Source: Lampris incognitus | Taxonomy: Eukaryota > Chordata > Actinopteri > Lampriformes > Lampridae | DNA: 64,000 nt | Direction: 5' to 3' | NCBI RefSeq assembly: GCF_029633865.1 | Contig: NC_079223.1 | Span: 39,362,706 to 39,426,705 of the forward strand | Shown here: piece by piece, positions 44,101 to 46,854 of the stretch | Layout of the letters: every line of letters starts with the position of its first letter | How positions within the stretch are numbered: position 1 is the first letter of the stretch | The notes under the pieces: model-generated | The model's input: the letters and a program-made list of their open reading frames with translations, nothing else | The model's database searches: none | What the model was told of the DNA's origin: nothing | Made by a program: the position numbers and the translations under genes

Positions 44101-46087
44101 CGCACCTGGCATATCGTGTTGTTTACCGTGGGTAAATCAGCTGTGATGGCGCTGCTCCCCTCAGCCAATCCGGCTTTAGAGCCGTCTCCATTAATCTGGC
44201 TCGTCCAGCAACCTAAACAAAAAAAAAAAGTCCAGAACTCTCTCTCAGCGTAGCGAGCGGGGCGGGGGGAGTCTACCGAGACGGAAAACAACACCACTAA
44301 ACACACACACTGCAAAAGAGAACTGATCGATTCTCCGTTAAATAAATCTCCATTTTACCCCGTGCGGTGCGAATTGTCGTTGTGGTTTTTCTGCACAGAA
44401 ATTCTGATACCCCCAGGAAGAGAGAGGGGGGGAAAAAAAGGAAAAAAAAAAGATTCTCCCACAATCTATGAACTTTGTCATGTGGACAAGGGGCCCATTC
44501 AGTGGGCTGTAAAGGCTGTTTGTTCCAATGGCCTTTATATTCAGGCTGTACAACAATTAAAGCATCTCCCCAAAAGCCTTGGCCGGCCTCCAGTTCGGTT
44601 CCAATGTGCTCAACGCAACAAACAAGACCACAGTCAAGGCCTCCAGCTCCAAAGTGCAGCGTGGGCAGGTCTCAACAAAGGGACGCTTTGTCAAAATGAT
44701 GAAAATATGAGCAATCACCGTCCGACCGCTCATGTAGCAGGCAACAGAACATAAATACACCTCAGAACACGGCACGTTATATAATCCTGACATCCAAACG
44801 TGGAGCCACGGATTCCAGACGAGCCTGAAAGGCATCTGAGGAATTTCAGGTTGGAGGAACATGATGCAATGCGTGCAACAACAAAAAACAACACAGAGAC
44901 ATTTGCATCCTCCACACAGATTCTACAGTGACTTGCACTTTTTCACAGAGTCGTGACAACACGTCGCCCTCTCGAGACTTTTACGCGACACGGAGTACCG
45001 CCGTCAGCCCGTTGTGGTATTCTCTCTGACTTACTTGGTGTCGAGGCGGCGTTTAACTCTTCACCGATGCAGTCTTCGTCATCGATATGAACAAGGGTGG
45101 CCCTTAGCGTCACAACACCTTTCCCTTTGCAGACTCTACTGGGGTCCAGCTCTGGAAGAACAAGACAGAAATGATGAACATATGAATAATGAACACCGCC
45201 TTCACAGCGCCATGTCAGAGGCACCACAGTCTTACACACTCTTTCACCATGCTCTCCGAGTCAAATCCTGAAATAATCTCCAAGCGCAGGCTTGATGCTT
45301 TAGACCTCCATGCTCTGAATAACCAAAATAGAGCCTTATCATCACCAAATCCAGGCCATCAAATGAAGATGCTCAATCTTGGTAACAGTAATTGTAGTGG
45401 CGAGACCGACACAGCCACTTGTGGCGCAGTTGTAGCTTGTTCTGTGGGGTATTCTTTTTTCTTTTTTGGAGTTTTCCCCCCTTCTTCTCCCCAGTTGTAC
45501 TTGGCCAATTACCCTATTTTCCAAGCCATCCCAGTCGCTGCTCCACCCCCTCTGCCGATCCGGGGAGGGCTGCAGACTACCACGTGCCTCCTCCCATACA
45601 TGTGGAGTCGCCAGCCGCTTCTTTTCACCTGACAGTGAGGAGTTTCACCAGGGGGACGTAGCACGTGGGAGGATCACGCTATCCCCCCCCCCCCGAACAG
45701 GCGCCCTGACTGACCAGAGGAGGCACTAGAGCAGTGACCAGGACACATACCCACATCCGGCTTCCCACCCGCAGACACGGCCAGTTGTGTCTGTAGGGAC
45801 GCCCAACCAAGCCGGAGGTAACACGGGGATTTGAACCGGCGATCCCCATGTTGGTAGGCAACGGATGGTGGTGGGGTATTCTTGACACAGATATTCGACC
45901 GAGAGCACGTTGTTAACAAATGAGTTTTTGAAAGCACCCTCCTAAGCTTCCCCGGTGCGTCTCAACTCGGAGTCTGCTGAAAGATAGATGAGGAGGAGGA
46001 AGGTGTCACCTGCGGCGGGAAGTAGGTCAGGAGAGCCTTTCATGGCGGACAGAGGTGTGATCCTGACAGCGCAGACGGATCGAGTAC
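8202..46087 (-). CDS. sorbs1: sorbs1 (CAP/ponsin), supported coding span, 25 exons joined
   Basis: Sorbin and SH3 domain containing 1 is a cytoplasmic adaptor. In the family the SoHo region binds flotillin in lipid rafts and the three C-terminal SH3 domains bind CBL, vinculin, paxillin and similar partners, linking insulin signalling and focal adhesions to actin. The 25 exons listed separately sum to 4328 bp, all boundaries are GT-AG on the minus strand, and every phase matches its neighbour. SORBS1 rather than SORBS2 or SORBS3 is indicated by '[12 protein letters not shown]', '[12 protein letters not shown]', '[20 protein letters not shown]', '[20 protein letters not shown]' and '[13 protein letters not shown]'. 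With the tentative first exon (49567-49621) the maximal product would be 1460 residues; several phase-symmetric cassettes imply shorter isoforms. Large introns hold most of the repeats. Confidence 0.95.
8395..8753 (-). mobile_element. tRNA-derived SINE, family B, copy 2
   Basis: Full-length on the minus strand: head GGGCGGCACGGTGGCG, A box GTTAGCACTGTCG, B box GGTTCAAACCCC, body with the ATGTCCTCCCCGTG segment, and A/T-rich 3' end near 8400. It sits in the last intron, between the two SH3-3 exons. Confidence 0.85.
8754..9023 (-). other. sorbs1: Intron part between SINE and SH3-3 exon
   Basis: Unique AT-rich intron sequence. Only the donor GTATGTGC adjoining the exon is recognisable. Confidence 0.6.
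9024..9123 (-). CDS. sorbs1: sorbs1 exon: first two thirds of SH3-3
   Basis: Thirty-three codons plus one base between acceptor 'CAGTTTCCAG' and donor TTG|GTATGT. It begins [19 protein letters not shown] and ends [11 protein letters not shown]. These are the ALYxY motif, the acidic RT loop and the conserved Trp of an SH3 ligand groove. In CAP/ponsin this third SH3 is the one reported to bind CBL. Phase 0 in, phase 1 out. Confidence 0.96.
9124..9633 (-). other. sorbs1: Intron, left part
   Basis: No exon-like open stretch with flanking splice sites and no named repeat in this part. Confidence 0.5.
9634..10113 (-). mobile_element. tRNA-derived SINE, family A (my label), copy 1
   Basis: Minus-strand copy of a roughly 440-480 bp SINE: tRNA-like head with 'GGTAGCGTAGTGGTCTATTC' and B box GTTCGAATCCC near 10020, then a GC-rich body ('CTGCACTAGCACCTCC' region, 'AGAAGCGGCTGGCGACTCC', 'CATGTATTGGAGGAGGCATG') and a 3' end GGAGAAAAAGGCAGAAAAACCCC. 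Flanked by a 14-bp target duplication (ACCATTACAATTTT at 9620-9633, ACCATCACAATTTT at 10114-10127, one mismatch). The head is partly duplicated. Confidence 0.88.
10114..11012 (-). other. sorbs1: Intron, right part
   Basis: Unique-looking sequence with a compound microsatellite at 10471-10573. No exon signal recognised. Confidence 0.5.
10471..10573. repeat. Compound microsatellite (CATA)n(TA)n(GA)n
   Basis: CATA units, then about 14 TA units, then a GA run of roughly 55 bp, back to back. Confidence 0.92.
11013..11048 (-). CDS. sorbs1: sorbs1 small cassette exon before SH3-3
   Basis: Donor GGAAT|GTGAGT after 11013. Two acceptors are possible: the one at 11049/11050 (CCCACAG) gives 12 codons, [12 protein letters not shown], phase 0 on both sides, matching the exons on either side. 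The stronger-looking TTTCCCAG at 11066 would give 53 bp and break the phase with the upstream exon. In mammals the corresponding place carries 'SQTSQDLFSYQ', which this loosely resembles (SSQLWN). Confidence 0.6.
11066..11812 (-). other. sorbs1: Intron sequence
   Basis: Contains a G-rich run near 11322-11334. No further exon or named repeat found. Confidence 0.5.
11813..11908 (-). CDS. sorbs1: sorbs1 96-bp cassette exon of unknown function
   Basis: Strong acceptor (TTCTCCTTTCAG) and donor (GCG|GTAAGG) bound exactly 32 codons, phase 0 on both sides. The peptide starts [18 protein letters not shown] and continues [14 protein letters not shown]. No stop in this frame; it matches no domain that I recognise. 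Position between the proline-rich exon and SH3-3 suggests an alternatively used linker. The splice sites and symmetric phase are what support it; I have no homologue in memory. Confidence 0.75.
11909..12628 (-). other. sorbs1: Intron sequence
   Basis: No further feature seen apart from a short TA/CA run near 11975-11995. The reading frame of the next exon runs on into this intron past its donor, which is why a long ORF appears down to 12464. Confidence 0.5.
12629..13156 (-). CDS. sorbs1: sorbs1 proline-rich alternative exon
   Basis: 528 bp, 176 codons, phase 0 on both sides; acceptor CCATAAAAG before 13156 (weak pyrimidine tract) and donor GAG|GTATCT after 12629. It begins [20 protein letters not shown] and then has '[18 protein letters not shown]' followed by 'PPLPPLP'. 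These match the SORBS1 alternative exon that in mammals carries '[13 protein letters not shown]' and '[10 protein letters not shown]'. The rest is a Pro/Ser-rich, probably disordered, region rich in SH3-ligand-like PxxP. Base composition is strongly GC-rich compared with flanking introns. Confidence 0.88.
13388..13582 (-). CDS. sorbs1: sorbs1 exon: second half of SH3-2 plus linker
   Basis: 65 codons, phase 0 on both sides, acceptor CATGTGCAG, donor CAG|GTAAGG. It begins [20 protein letters not shown] and includes '[12 protein letters not shown]', that is, the WY of the specificity pocket and the FPxxY motif. The linker '[20 protein letters not shown]' and 'QRSTNASPQ' follow. SH3-1 and SH3-2 together are the vinculin-binding pair in this family. 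Confidence 0.97.
13648..14008 (-). repeat. Interspersed repeat with ATATAGCGC tail, copy 1
   Basis: On the minus strand it ends in 'AAGCGCTATATAAATGTAATG' followed by ATT-type units. Upstream it has 'GGTGGTTGAAATGAG' and 'CACTGTGGTCATTAAAGATC'. The same unit, shortened, is at 61164-61420, and a bare tail is at 38367-38425. Likely a LINE-mobilised, non-autonomous element common in fish. Confidence 0.7.
14109..14160. repeat. 23-bp inverted repeat (hairpin)
   Basis: Left arm 14109-14131 and right arm 14138-14160 pair at 22 of 23 positions across a 6-base loop (ATTGTT). It abuts a repeat fragment that starts at 14160. Confidence 0.9.
14160..14385 (+). mobile_element. Fragment of the repeat also present at 36.4-37.2 kb
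   Basis: 'GGGCGGGCTAAGCTAACTGC', 'TAGCCCATGCAG', 'GACAGTCATCCTGGC' and 'TGTTGTACTGCTGTGGGCTG' are shared in order with 36889-37140. Probably the 5' region of a LINE. Confidence 0.65.
14554..14679 (-). CDS. sorbs1: sorbs1 exon: SH3-1/SH3-2 linker and start of SH3-2
   Basis: 42 codons, phase 0 on both sides, acceptor 'TTTATTCAG', donor AAG|GTACTC. It begins [20 protein letters not shown] and then encodes '[20 protein letters not shown]'. The ALYDY-like strand is AIARFNF. It is nearly identical to mammalian SORBS1 at this point, which decides the paralogue. Confidence 0.97.
15013..15127 (-). CDS. sorbs1: sorbs1 exon: main part of SH3-1
   Basis: One base plus 38 codons, acceptor CTCTTTTGTCAG, donor GAG|GTGGGC. 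It begins [20 protein letters not shown] and ends [20 protein letters not shown] loop, n-Src loop, the tandem NWYEG and FPxSY motifs are intact. Phase 2 in, phase 0 out. Confidence 0.97.
15128..15640 (-). other. sorbs1: Intron within SH3-1
   Basis: No repeat or extra exon recognised. Confidence 0.6.
15641..15687 (-). CDS. sorbs1: sorbs1 exon: N-terminal strand of SH3-1
   Basis: 47 bp from acceptor GTATGCAG to donor AAA|GTAGGT. It encodes [15 protein letters not shown] and the first two bases of Lys. 'ALARFDF' is the ALYDY motif of SH3-1 (mammalian 'ARAKFDFKAQTLK'). Too short to appear as an ORF by itself; identified from its phase and homology. Confidence 0.95.
15688..16179 (-). other. sorbs1: Intron sequence left of the LINE
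   Basis: AT-rich; no feature supported. Confidence 0.5.
16180..17845 (+). pseudogene. Degenerate non-LTR retrotransposon (L2/CR1-like) reverse transcriptase
   Basis: In the plus orientation, broken frames read '[16 protein letters not shown]' (16360s), '[15 protein letters not shown]' (about 16510-16555), '[20 protein letters not shown]', '[18 protein letters not shown]', '[15 protein letters not shown]' (to 17158) and '[17 protein letters not shown]' (from 17222). These follow the order of reverse transcriptase motifs in fish L2/CR1-like LINEs. Several stops and frame changes, and loss of the FADD box surroundings, show that it is dead. A 3' end near 17815-17845 reads 'TGATAATAAAGTTGAACTTG', typical of these elements. 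It lies antisense in a sorbs1 intron. Confidence 0.8.
17960..18025. repeat. ATATG-rich simple repeat
   Basis: Repeated 'TGATATGA' and 'AATAAA' units after the LINE 3' end. Confidence 0.75.
18340..18560 (+). mobile_element. LINE 3'-end scrap
   Basis: Ends in 'CCTGGTTAAATAAAGGTTAA', a tail shared by many fish LINE 3' ends, preceded by 'GAATCAGAATCCGATTC'. Confidence 0.55.
18816..18986 (-). CDS. sorbs1: sorbs1 exon: charged helix segment before SH3-1
   Basis: 57 codons, phase 0 on both sides, acceptor TTTCCTGACAG, donor GAG|GTACAG. It begins [20 protein letters not shown], then has '[20 protein letters not shown]' and '[17 protein letters not shown]'. The Arg/Glu/Lys-rich start predicts a single alpha helix. 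The '[18 protein letters not shown]' block is a signature of SORBS1 proteins. Confidence 0.97.
19153..19513 (-). mobile_element. tRNA-derived SINE, family A, copy 2, lacking the tRNA head
   Basis: Body matches the other copies from 'GGAGAAAAATCCCCCC' to the 'TTGGGCGTCTCTGCGGGCAC' segment, then stops abruptly at about 19513, so the promoter half is missing. This is the wrong end for ordinary 5' truncation of a short element to be surprising; it is a 5'-truncated copy. Confidence 0.85.
19591..19661 (-). CDS. sorbs1: sorbs1 exon: RRRHGDKE segment
   Basis: Two bases, then 23 codons, [20 protein letters not shown] and DKE. Acceptor CTTCCTTTAG before 19661, donor GAG|GTAACC. Its first two bases (AT) complete Asp with the G left by either the 25322 exon or the large cassette, so both isoforms stay in frame. 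Mammalian counterpart: 'KDSES...EEFIRRRHDDKE'. Confidence 0.95.
19662..21094 (-). other. sorbs1: Intron sequence
   Basis: About 1.4 kb with no recognised repeat or extra exon; a short AAAG-rich stretch near 20365-20390. Confidence 0.5.
21095..22567 (-). CDS. sorbs1: sorbs1 giant cassette exon (His-rich, zinc-finger-like)
   Basis: 1473 bp fully open (490 codons plus split codons), phase 1 on both sides, acceptor GCATGCTTGCCAG and donor AGAG|GTGGCT. It begins [20 protein letters not shown]. Mid-exon is a His-rich tract, '[20 protein letters not shown]', directly followed by '[20 protein letters not shown]'. The CxxxC and downstream H give a degenerate C2H2-like finger. Other parts are Ser/Glu-rich and low complexity. 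From memory, the neuron-specific nArgBP2 form of the paralogue SORBS2 has an equivalent '[10 protein letters not shown]' exon with a poly-His run. Here it sits in sorbs1, between the '[11 protein letters not shown]' exon and 'RRRHGDKE'. Because it is phase-symmetric it can be skipped without frameshift; use is probably tissue-restricted. Confidence 0.92.
23228..23271. repeat. 17-bp inverted repeat
   Basis: TGTCATTTCATTTCATG (23228-23244) pairs at 16 of 17 positions with 23255-23271 over a 10-base loop. It directly precedes the ATT-rich tract and follows 'GGAATCAGGAAACTTTATTT', a fish LINE tail-like string. Confidence 0.85.
23271..23582. repeat. (ATT)n-rich low-complexity tract
   Basis: About 310 bp made almost wholly of TTA/ATT triplets with scattered CATT and TTTACG interruptions; degenerate rather than a young microsatellite. 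Confidence 0.92.
25229..25272. repeat. (CA)n microsatellite
   Basis: About 22 CA units, 50 bp past the donor of the [12 protein letters not shown] exon in the transcript direction. Confidence 0.95.
25322..25500 (-). CDS. sorbs1: sorbs1 exon: [12 protein letters not shown] linker
   Basis: One base, 59 codons, one base; acceptor TACTGCCTAG, donor AAAG|GTAGGA. It begins [20 protein letters not shown] and later encodes '[20 protein letters not shown]' and '[11 protein letters not shown]'. '[15 protein letters not shown]' is essentially invariant in SORBS1 and SORBS2. Phase 2 in, phase 1 out. Confidence 0.96.
25501..27767 (-). other. sorbs1: Intron sequence
   Basis: 2.3 kb; the right part (27360-27760) is locally CpG-rich. 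No exon found. Confidence 0.5.
27768..27817 (-). CDS. sorbs1: sorbs1 exon: [17 protein letters not shown]
   Basis: 50 bp, 16 codons plus TA, acceptor TTTGTTGCAG and perfect donor TA|GTAAGT. It corresponds to mammalian 'SSAISPTPEISSETPGYIY'. Phase 0 in, phase 2 out; the final Tyr is completed by the T that starts the 25500 exon. The frame is also open upstream to an ATG at 27844-27842, see findings. Confidence 0.9.
27830..28110 (-). promoter_or_regulatory. sorbs1: Possible internal promoter/alternative start for short sorbs1
   Basis: Upstream of the SAPSFSP exon the minus strand has an in-frame ATG (27844-27842) giving MTSLFGLLQ before SAPSF. It lies among CpG-containing, GC-rich sequence. 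No TATA box or other direct sign of transcription is visible; short isoforms from internal promoters are only an inference. Confidence 0.25.
28263..28322. repeat. (CA)n microsatellite
   Basis: CA run with CG and AA interruptions. Confidence 0.93.
29531..29972 (+). mobile_element. tRNA-derived SINE, family A, copy 3, with perfect target duplication
   Basis: Complete element: head 'GTAGCATATCGGTCTATTC' (A box), 'GGTTCAAATCCC' (B box near 29583), body, and A-rich 3' end. An 18-bp direct repeat, AAGAAATGGAAGACAGTG, at 29513-29530 and 29973-29990 is perfect, so this is one of the younger insertions and fixes the family's true ends. Confidence 0.95.
31765..31803. repeat. (CAGA)n microsatellite
   Basis: Tetranucleotide CAGA/CAGG units, degenerate. 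Confidence 0.8.
32505..32925 (+). mobile_element. tRNA-derived SINE, family A, copy 4
   Basis: Head 'GGCATCCGGGTGGTGTGGCT', B box AGTTCGAATCCC, full body with 'AGAAGCGGCTGGCGACTCC', then an A-rich tail of CAAAAAA units to about 32940. No clear target duplication. Confidence 0.9.
33185..33268 (-). CDS. sorbs1: sorbs1 optional WYKFF exon
   Basis: 84 bp, 28 codons, phase 0 on both sides; acceptor GCCCCCCTAG, donor GCG|GTAAGT. It begins [20 protein letters not shown] and ends SEMEFGKA. The '[18 protein letters not shown]' motif is the alternatively spliced segment known in SORBS1 and SORBS2. Its symmetric phase fits exon skipping. Confidence 0.95.
33598..34047 (+). mobile_element. tRNA-derived SINE, family A, copy 5
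   Basis: Complete, with 11-bp target duplication TTGAAAATATT at 33587-33597 and 34048-34058. Head 'GTGGCGTGGCGGTGGATTCC', B box GGTTCGAGTTCCC. Confidence 0.95.
34118..34240. repeat. (TA)n-rich tract
   Basis: TA runs broken by AATACTATAAA; degenerate. Confidence 0.9.
34241..35099 (-). other. sorbs1: Intron sequence
   Basis: Unique-looking apart from the GGT run at 34983-35022. No exon supported. Confidence 0.5.
34983..35022. repeat. (GGT)n microsatellite
   Basis: GAG then GGT triplets, about 40 bp. Confidence 0.92.
35100..35214 (-). CDS. sorbs1: sorbs1 exon: C-terminal part of the SoHo region
   Basis: One base plus 38 codons, acceptor TTTTCACAG, donor ACG|GTATGC. It begins [20 protein letters not shown] and ends [18 protein letters not shown]. 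'[20 protein letters not shown]' is the conserved end of the sorbin homology domain, the flotillin-binding part. Phase 2 in (AG|G, Arg), phase 0 out. Confidence 0.97.
35749..35925. repeat. Compound microsatellite (CATA)n(TGTA)n(CA)n(TA)n
   Basis: Four adjoining simple-repeat blocks over about 175 bp; likely highly polymorphic. Confidence 0.95.
36395..37165 (+). mobile_element. LINE 5'-region-like repeat with internal tandem duplication
   Basis: Starts near 'GTGGGAAGATGGCGGCGGG', a typical 5' end of fish LINEs. Contains two imperfect copies of a unit of about 230-250 bp: 'CTGGCGCTGGATCGGCTGAC' ... 'GGGCCCAGGGACCACGGCCC' (36553-36618) and 'CTGGCATTGGATCGGCTGAG' ... 'GGGCCCAAGGACCATGGCCC' (36766-36832). 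The 3' part (36889-37140) recurs at 14160. The 248-residue minus-strand ORF here is antisense to it and not a gene. Confidence 0.7.
37459..37561 (-). CDS. sorbs1: sorbs1 exon: PTRSSSLK segment of SoHo region
   Basis: Two bases, 33 codons, two bases; acceptor CATTTTTCAG, donor AAAAG|GTCAGT. It begins [20 protein letters not shown] and ends [13 protein letters not shown]. Counterpart of mammalian 'SVPRSKSEMS' and 'LPARSSSLKSSSE'. Phase 1 in, phase 2 out. Confidence 0.95.
37716..37751 (-). CDS. sorbs1: sorbs1 36-bp microexon
   Basis: [11 protein letters not shown] with split codons at both ends (phase 1 on both sides), acceptor GGCCTCTTTCAG, donor GATG|GTGAGT. It replaces mammalian 'DDSDLYSPRYSFSED'. 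Being symmetric and divisible by three, it may be optional. Confidence 0.92.
37752..39215 (-). other. sorbs1: Intron sequence
   Basis: AT-rich between 38170 and 38330; a repeat tail at 38367-38425; otherwise unrecognised. Confidence 0.5.
38367..38425 (+). repeat. Bare tail of the ATATAGCGC repeat
   Basis: 'GCACTTTGGGTGTCTAGAAA' then 'AGCGCTATATAAATG' and ATT triplets, the same 3' end as 13648-13690 read in reverse. Confidence 0.7.
39216..39290 (-). CDS. sorbs1: sorbs1 exon: EENPYRPTY segment of SoHo region
   Basis: Two bases, 24 codons, one base; acceptor CCACGTTCAG, donor AAAAG|GTATCC. It encodes [20 protein letters not shown] then MKSK. Mammalian SORBS1 has 'PEENPYFPTYKFPE' followed by a second such repeat, which is absent here. 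Phase 1 on both sides. Confidence 0.96.
39443..39503 (-). CDS. sorbs1: sorbs1 exon: start of the SoHo domain
   Basis: Twenty codons plus G; acceptor CTTGATTTCAG, donor CCTG|GTGAGA. '[17 protein letters not shown]' is the core sorbin homology motif, present in all SORBS proteins. Phase 0 in, phase 1 out. Confidence 0.97.
39504..39849 (-). other. sorbs1: Intron sequence
   Basis: Nothing recognised before the SINE. Confidence 0.5.
39862..40317 (-). mobile_element. tRNA-derived SINE, family A, copy 6
   Basis: Complete minus-strand copy with 12-bp target duplication TGTATTTAACTT at 39850-39861 and 40318-40329. Head 'GGCGTCCGAGCAGTGTAGCA', B box GGTTCGAATCCCC. Confidence 0.95.
40515..40669 (-). 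CDS. sorbs1: sorbs1 exon: [14 protein letters not shown] segment
   Basis: Two bases and 51 codons, acceptor CGTTGCTTCAG, donor CGG|GTGAGC. It begins [20 protein letters not shown] and includes '[20 protein letters not shown]' and '[11 protein letters not shown]'. Proline/serine-rich, with multiple SP sites that could be phosphorylated. Phase 1 in, phase 0 out, directly before the SoHo exon. Confidence 0.95.
40994..41373 (-). mobile_element. tRNA-derived SINE, family C (my label), with target duplication
   Basis: On the minus strand the head has 'GTGGTTAGCGCGGTCGCTCA' and B box GGGTTCGAACTCC; the body shares the 'GCATGTTCTCCCCGTGTC' block with family B; a CA microsatellite (41120-41149) lies inside; the 3' end is 'GGATAAGCAGCTTGGATGAT' plus GGAT units. 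11-bp target duplication CTAGTCATTTT at 40983-40993 and 41374-41384. Confidence 0.92.
41660..42086 (-). mobile_element. tRNA-derived SINE, family A, copy 7
   Basis: Minus-strand copy with small deletions in the body (for example around 41775). Flanks at 41644-41659 (GCAGTCCTCTGATTTT) and about 42087-42102 (GCTGTCCTCCAATTTT) look like a diverged 16-bp target duplication. Confidence 0.9.
42386..42426. repeat. 13-bp tandem repeat, three units
   Basis: CAGGACAGTGAAC repeated about three times. Confidence 0.9.
42582..43041 (+). mobile_element. tRNA-derived SINE, family A, copy 8, with long imperfect flanking repeats
   Basis: Head 'GGTAGCATAGCGGTCTATCC', B box GGTTCGAATCCCC, full body and an (AATA) tail. 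Flanked by imperfect direct repeats 42543-42581 and 43042-43081, about 39-40 bp with a few mismatches, longer than the 11-18 bp duplications at other copies. Confidence 0.9.
43099..43161. repeat. 27-bp-arm inverted repeat (intronic hairpin)
   Basis: Left arm 43099-43125 and right arm 43135-43161 pair at 25 of 27 positions around a 9-base loop. It lies 110 bases beyond the donor of the 43272 exon in the transcript direction. Confidence 0.93.
43272..43413 (-). CDS. sorbs1: sorbs1 exon: [12 protein letters not shown] segment
   Basis: 47 codons plus one base; acceptor CACGTGCAG, donor AGAG|GTAAGA. It begins [20 protein letters not shown] and ends '[19 protein letters not shown]'. The last block is identical to mammalian SORBS1 ('[18 protein letters not shown]' as I recall), which separates it from SORBS2. 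Phase 0 in, phase 1 out. Confidence 0.97.
43414..44105 (-). other. sorbs1: Intron sequence
   Basis: No repeat or exon recognised. Confidence 0.6.
44106..44212 (-). CDS. sorbs1: sorbs1 exon, N-terminal disordered segment
   Basis: Two bases and 35 codons, acceptor TTTTTGTTTAG, donor CAG|GTGCGT. It begins [20 protein letters not shown] and ends [15 protein letters not shown]. No domain. Support is from splice sites, phase agreement with both neighbours and position. Mammals have a longer, different sequence here. Confidence 0.82.
44213..45034 (-). other. sorbs1: Intron sequence
   Basis: 0.8 kb without a recognised feature. Confidence 0.6.
45035..45151 (-). CDS. sorbs1: sorbs1 exon: [10 protein letters not shown] segment
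   Basis: Two bases, 38 codons, one base; acceptor TTGTTCTTCCAG, donor CCAA|GTAAGT. It begins [20 protein letters not shown] and continues [18 protein letters not shown]. Matches the mammalian SORBS1 N-terminal 'MDLTKICTGKGAVTLRAS'. Phase 1 on both sides. Confidence 0.94.
45152..46009 (-). other. sorbs1: Intron sequence with one SINE
   Basis: Only the family A SINE at 45457-45870 recognised. Confidence 0.6.
45457..45870 (-). mobile_element. tRNA-derived SINE, family A, copy 9
   Basis: Minus-strand copy lacking the first part of the tRNA head; 13-bp target duplication GTGGGGTATTCTT at 45444-45456 and 45871-45883. Confidence 0.94.
46010..46087 (-). CDS. sorbs1: sorbs1 most 5' exon with clear homology
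   Basis: Two bases, 25 codons, one base; acceptor GTGTCATCAG, donor CGCAG|GTGACA. It encodes [20 protein letters not shown] and LLPAA. It aligns with mammalian SORBS1 'ARSISAVKIIPVKTVKNASG' followed by 'LVLPT'. Phase 1 on both sides. There is an internal Met (Kozak-like CCGCCATGA) that could serve as a start, but homology extends upstream of it. Confidence 0.88.
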
Positions 46088-46854
46088 CTGATGACACTTA
46101 CAGGCATAAACACACAAACACAAACACGCACGAATTTTAAAAAAACGAACAGACACGCCTGTGAGTCGATGACTGAAACATTATCTCGTACATATCTTCA
46201 GCTGAAGTGAGATCCAAACACAGTGTGGAGTTTAACTGCTACCGTACTGATGATGTCCTCATGAAAAAGACTGGGTTCATAAACTCAAACACAGCAGGAG
46301 AATACTCACTGGGTAATTTTTACTTTCTCTTGCACTGCCCTCTACTGGAGAGCCCTGTGAGGAGAGGACAGGGAAGACAGAAACGCATCAGAATCAGACA
46401 CCAGAGACTTGGCAAGGAAATGATGTCACAAAGAAATTCAATGCTAAGAGGTCAAAAAAGCACACACATTTATCTTGCTGGTGTGTGAATGAATACGTAT
46501 AGAGAAACAGTCTGCACAGACTCCAGGTGTATACTCAATCCTACTCAAACCACATATAATCATACATATAATGTCTCAAAATGACATTATCAAATATACA
46601 GTCTCAGTTTTTCTGGTAGACTTTGATCTGTAGCTGACAAATAAATAGGTGCAGCGATATCAGTGGCCGATATTGTTCTGCAAATATATTTGTGTACACA
46701 TTTGTCGCACCGATAATCAACTTGAGATCAGCCCTTTGAGTGGAAAAGCTTATTTTCCACTCAAAGTGTGTATCTTCACTTTTTAGTTGCAGCAAAAGGG
46801 TCACTCTGAACTAGGCATGATAACAATACCACACAAAATACTCATCTGCATACA
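46088..46854 (-). other. sorbs1: Intron sequence
   Basis: Nothing supported. Confidence 0.5.
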
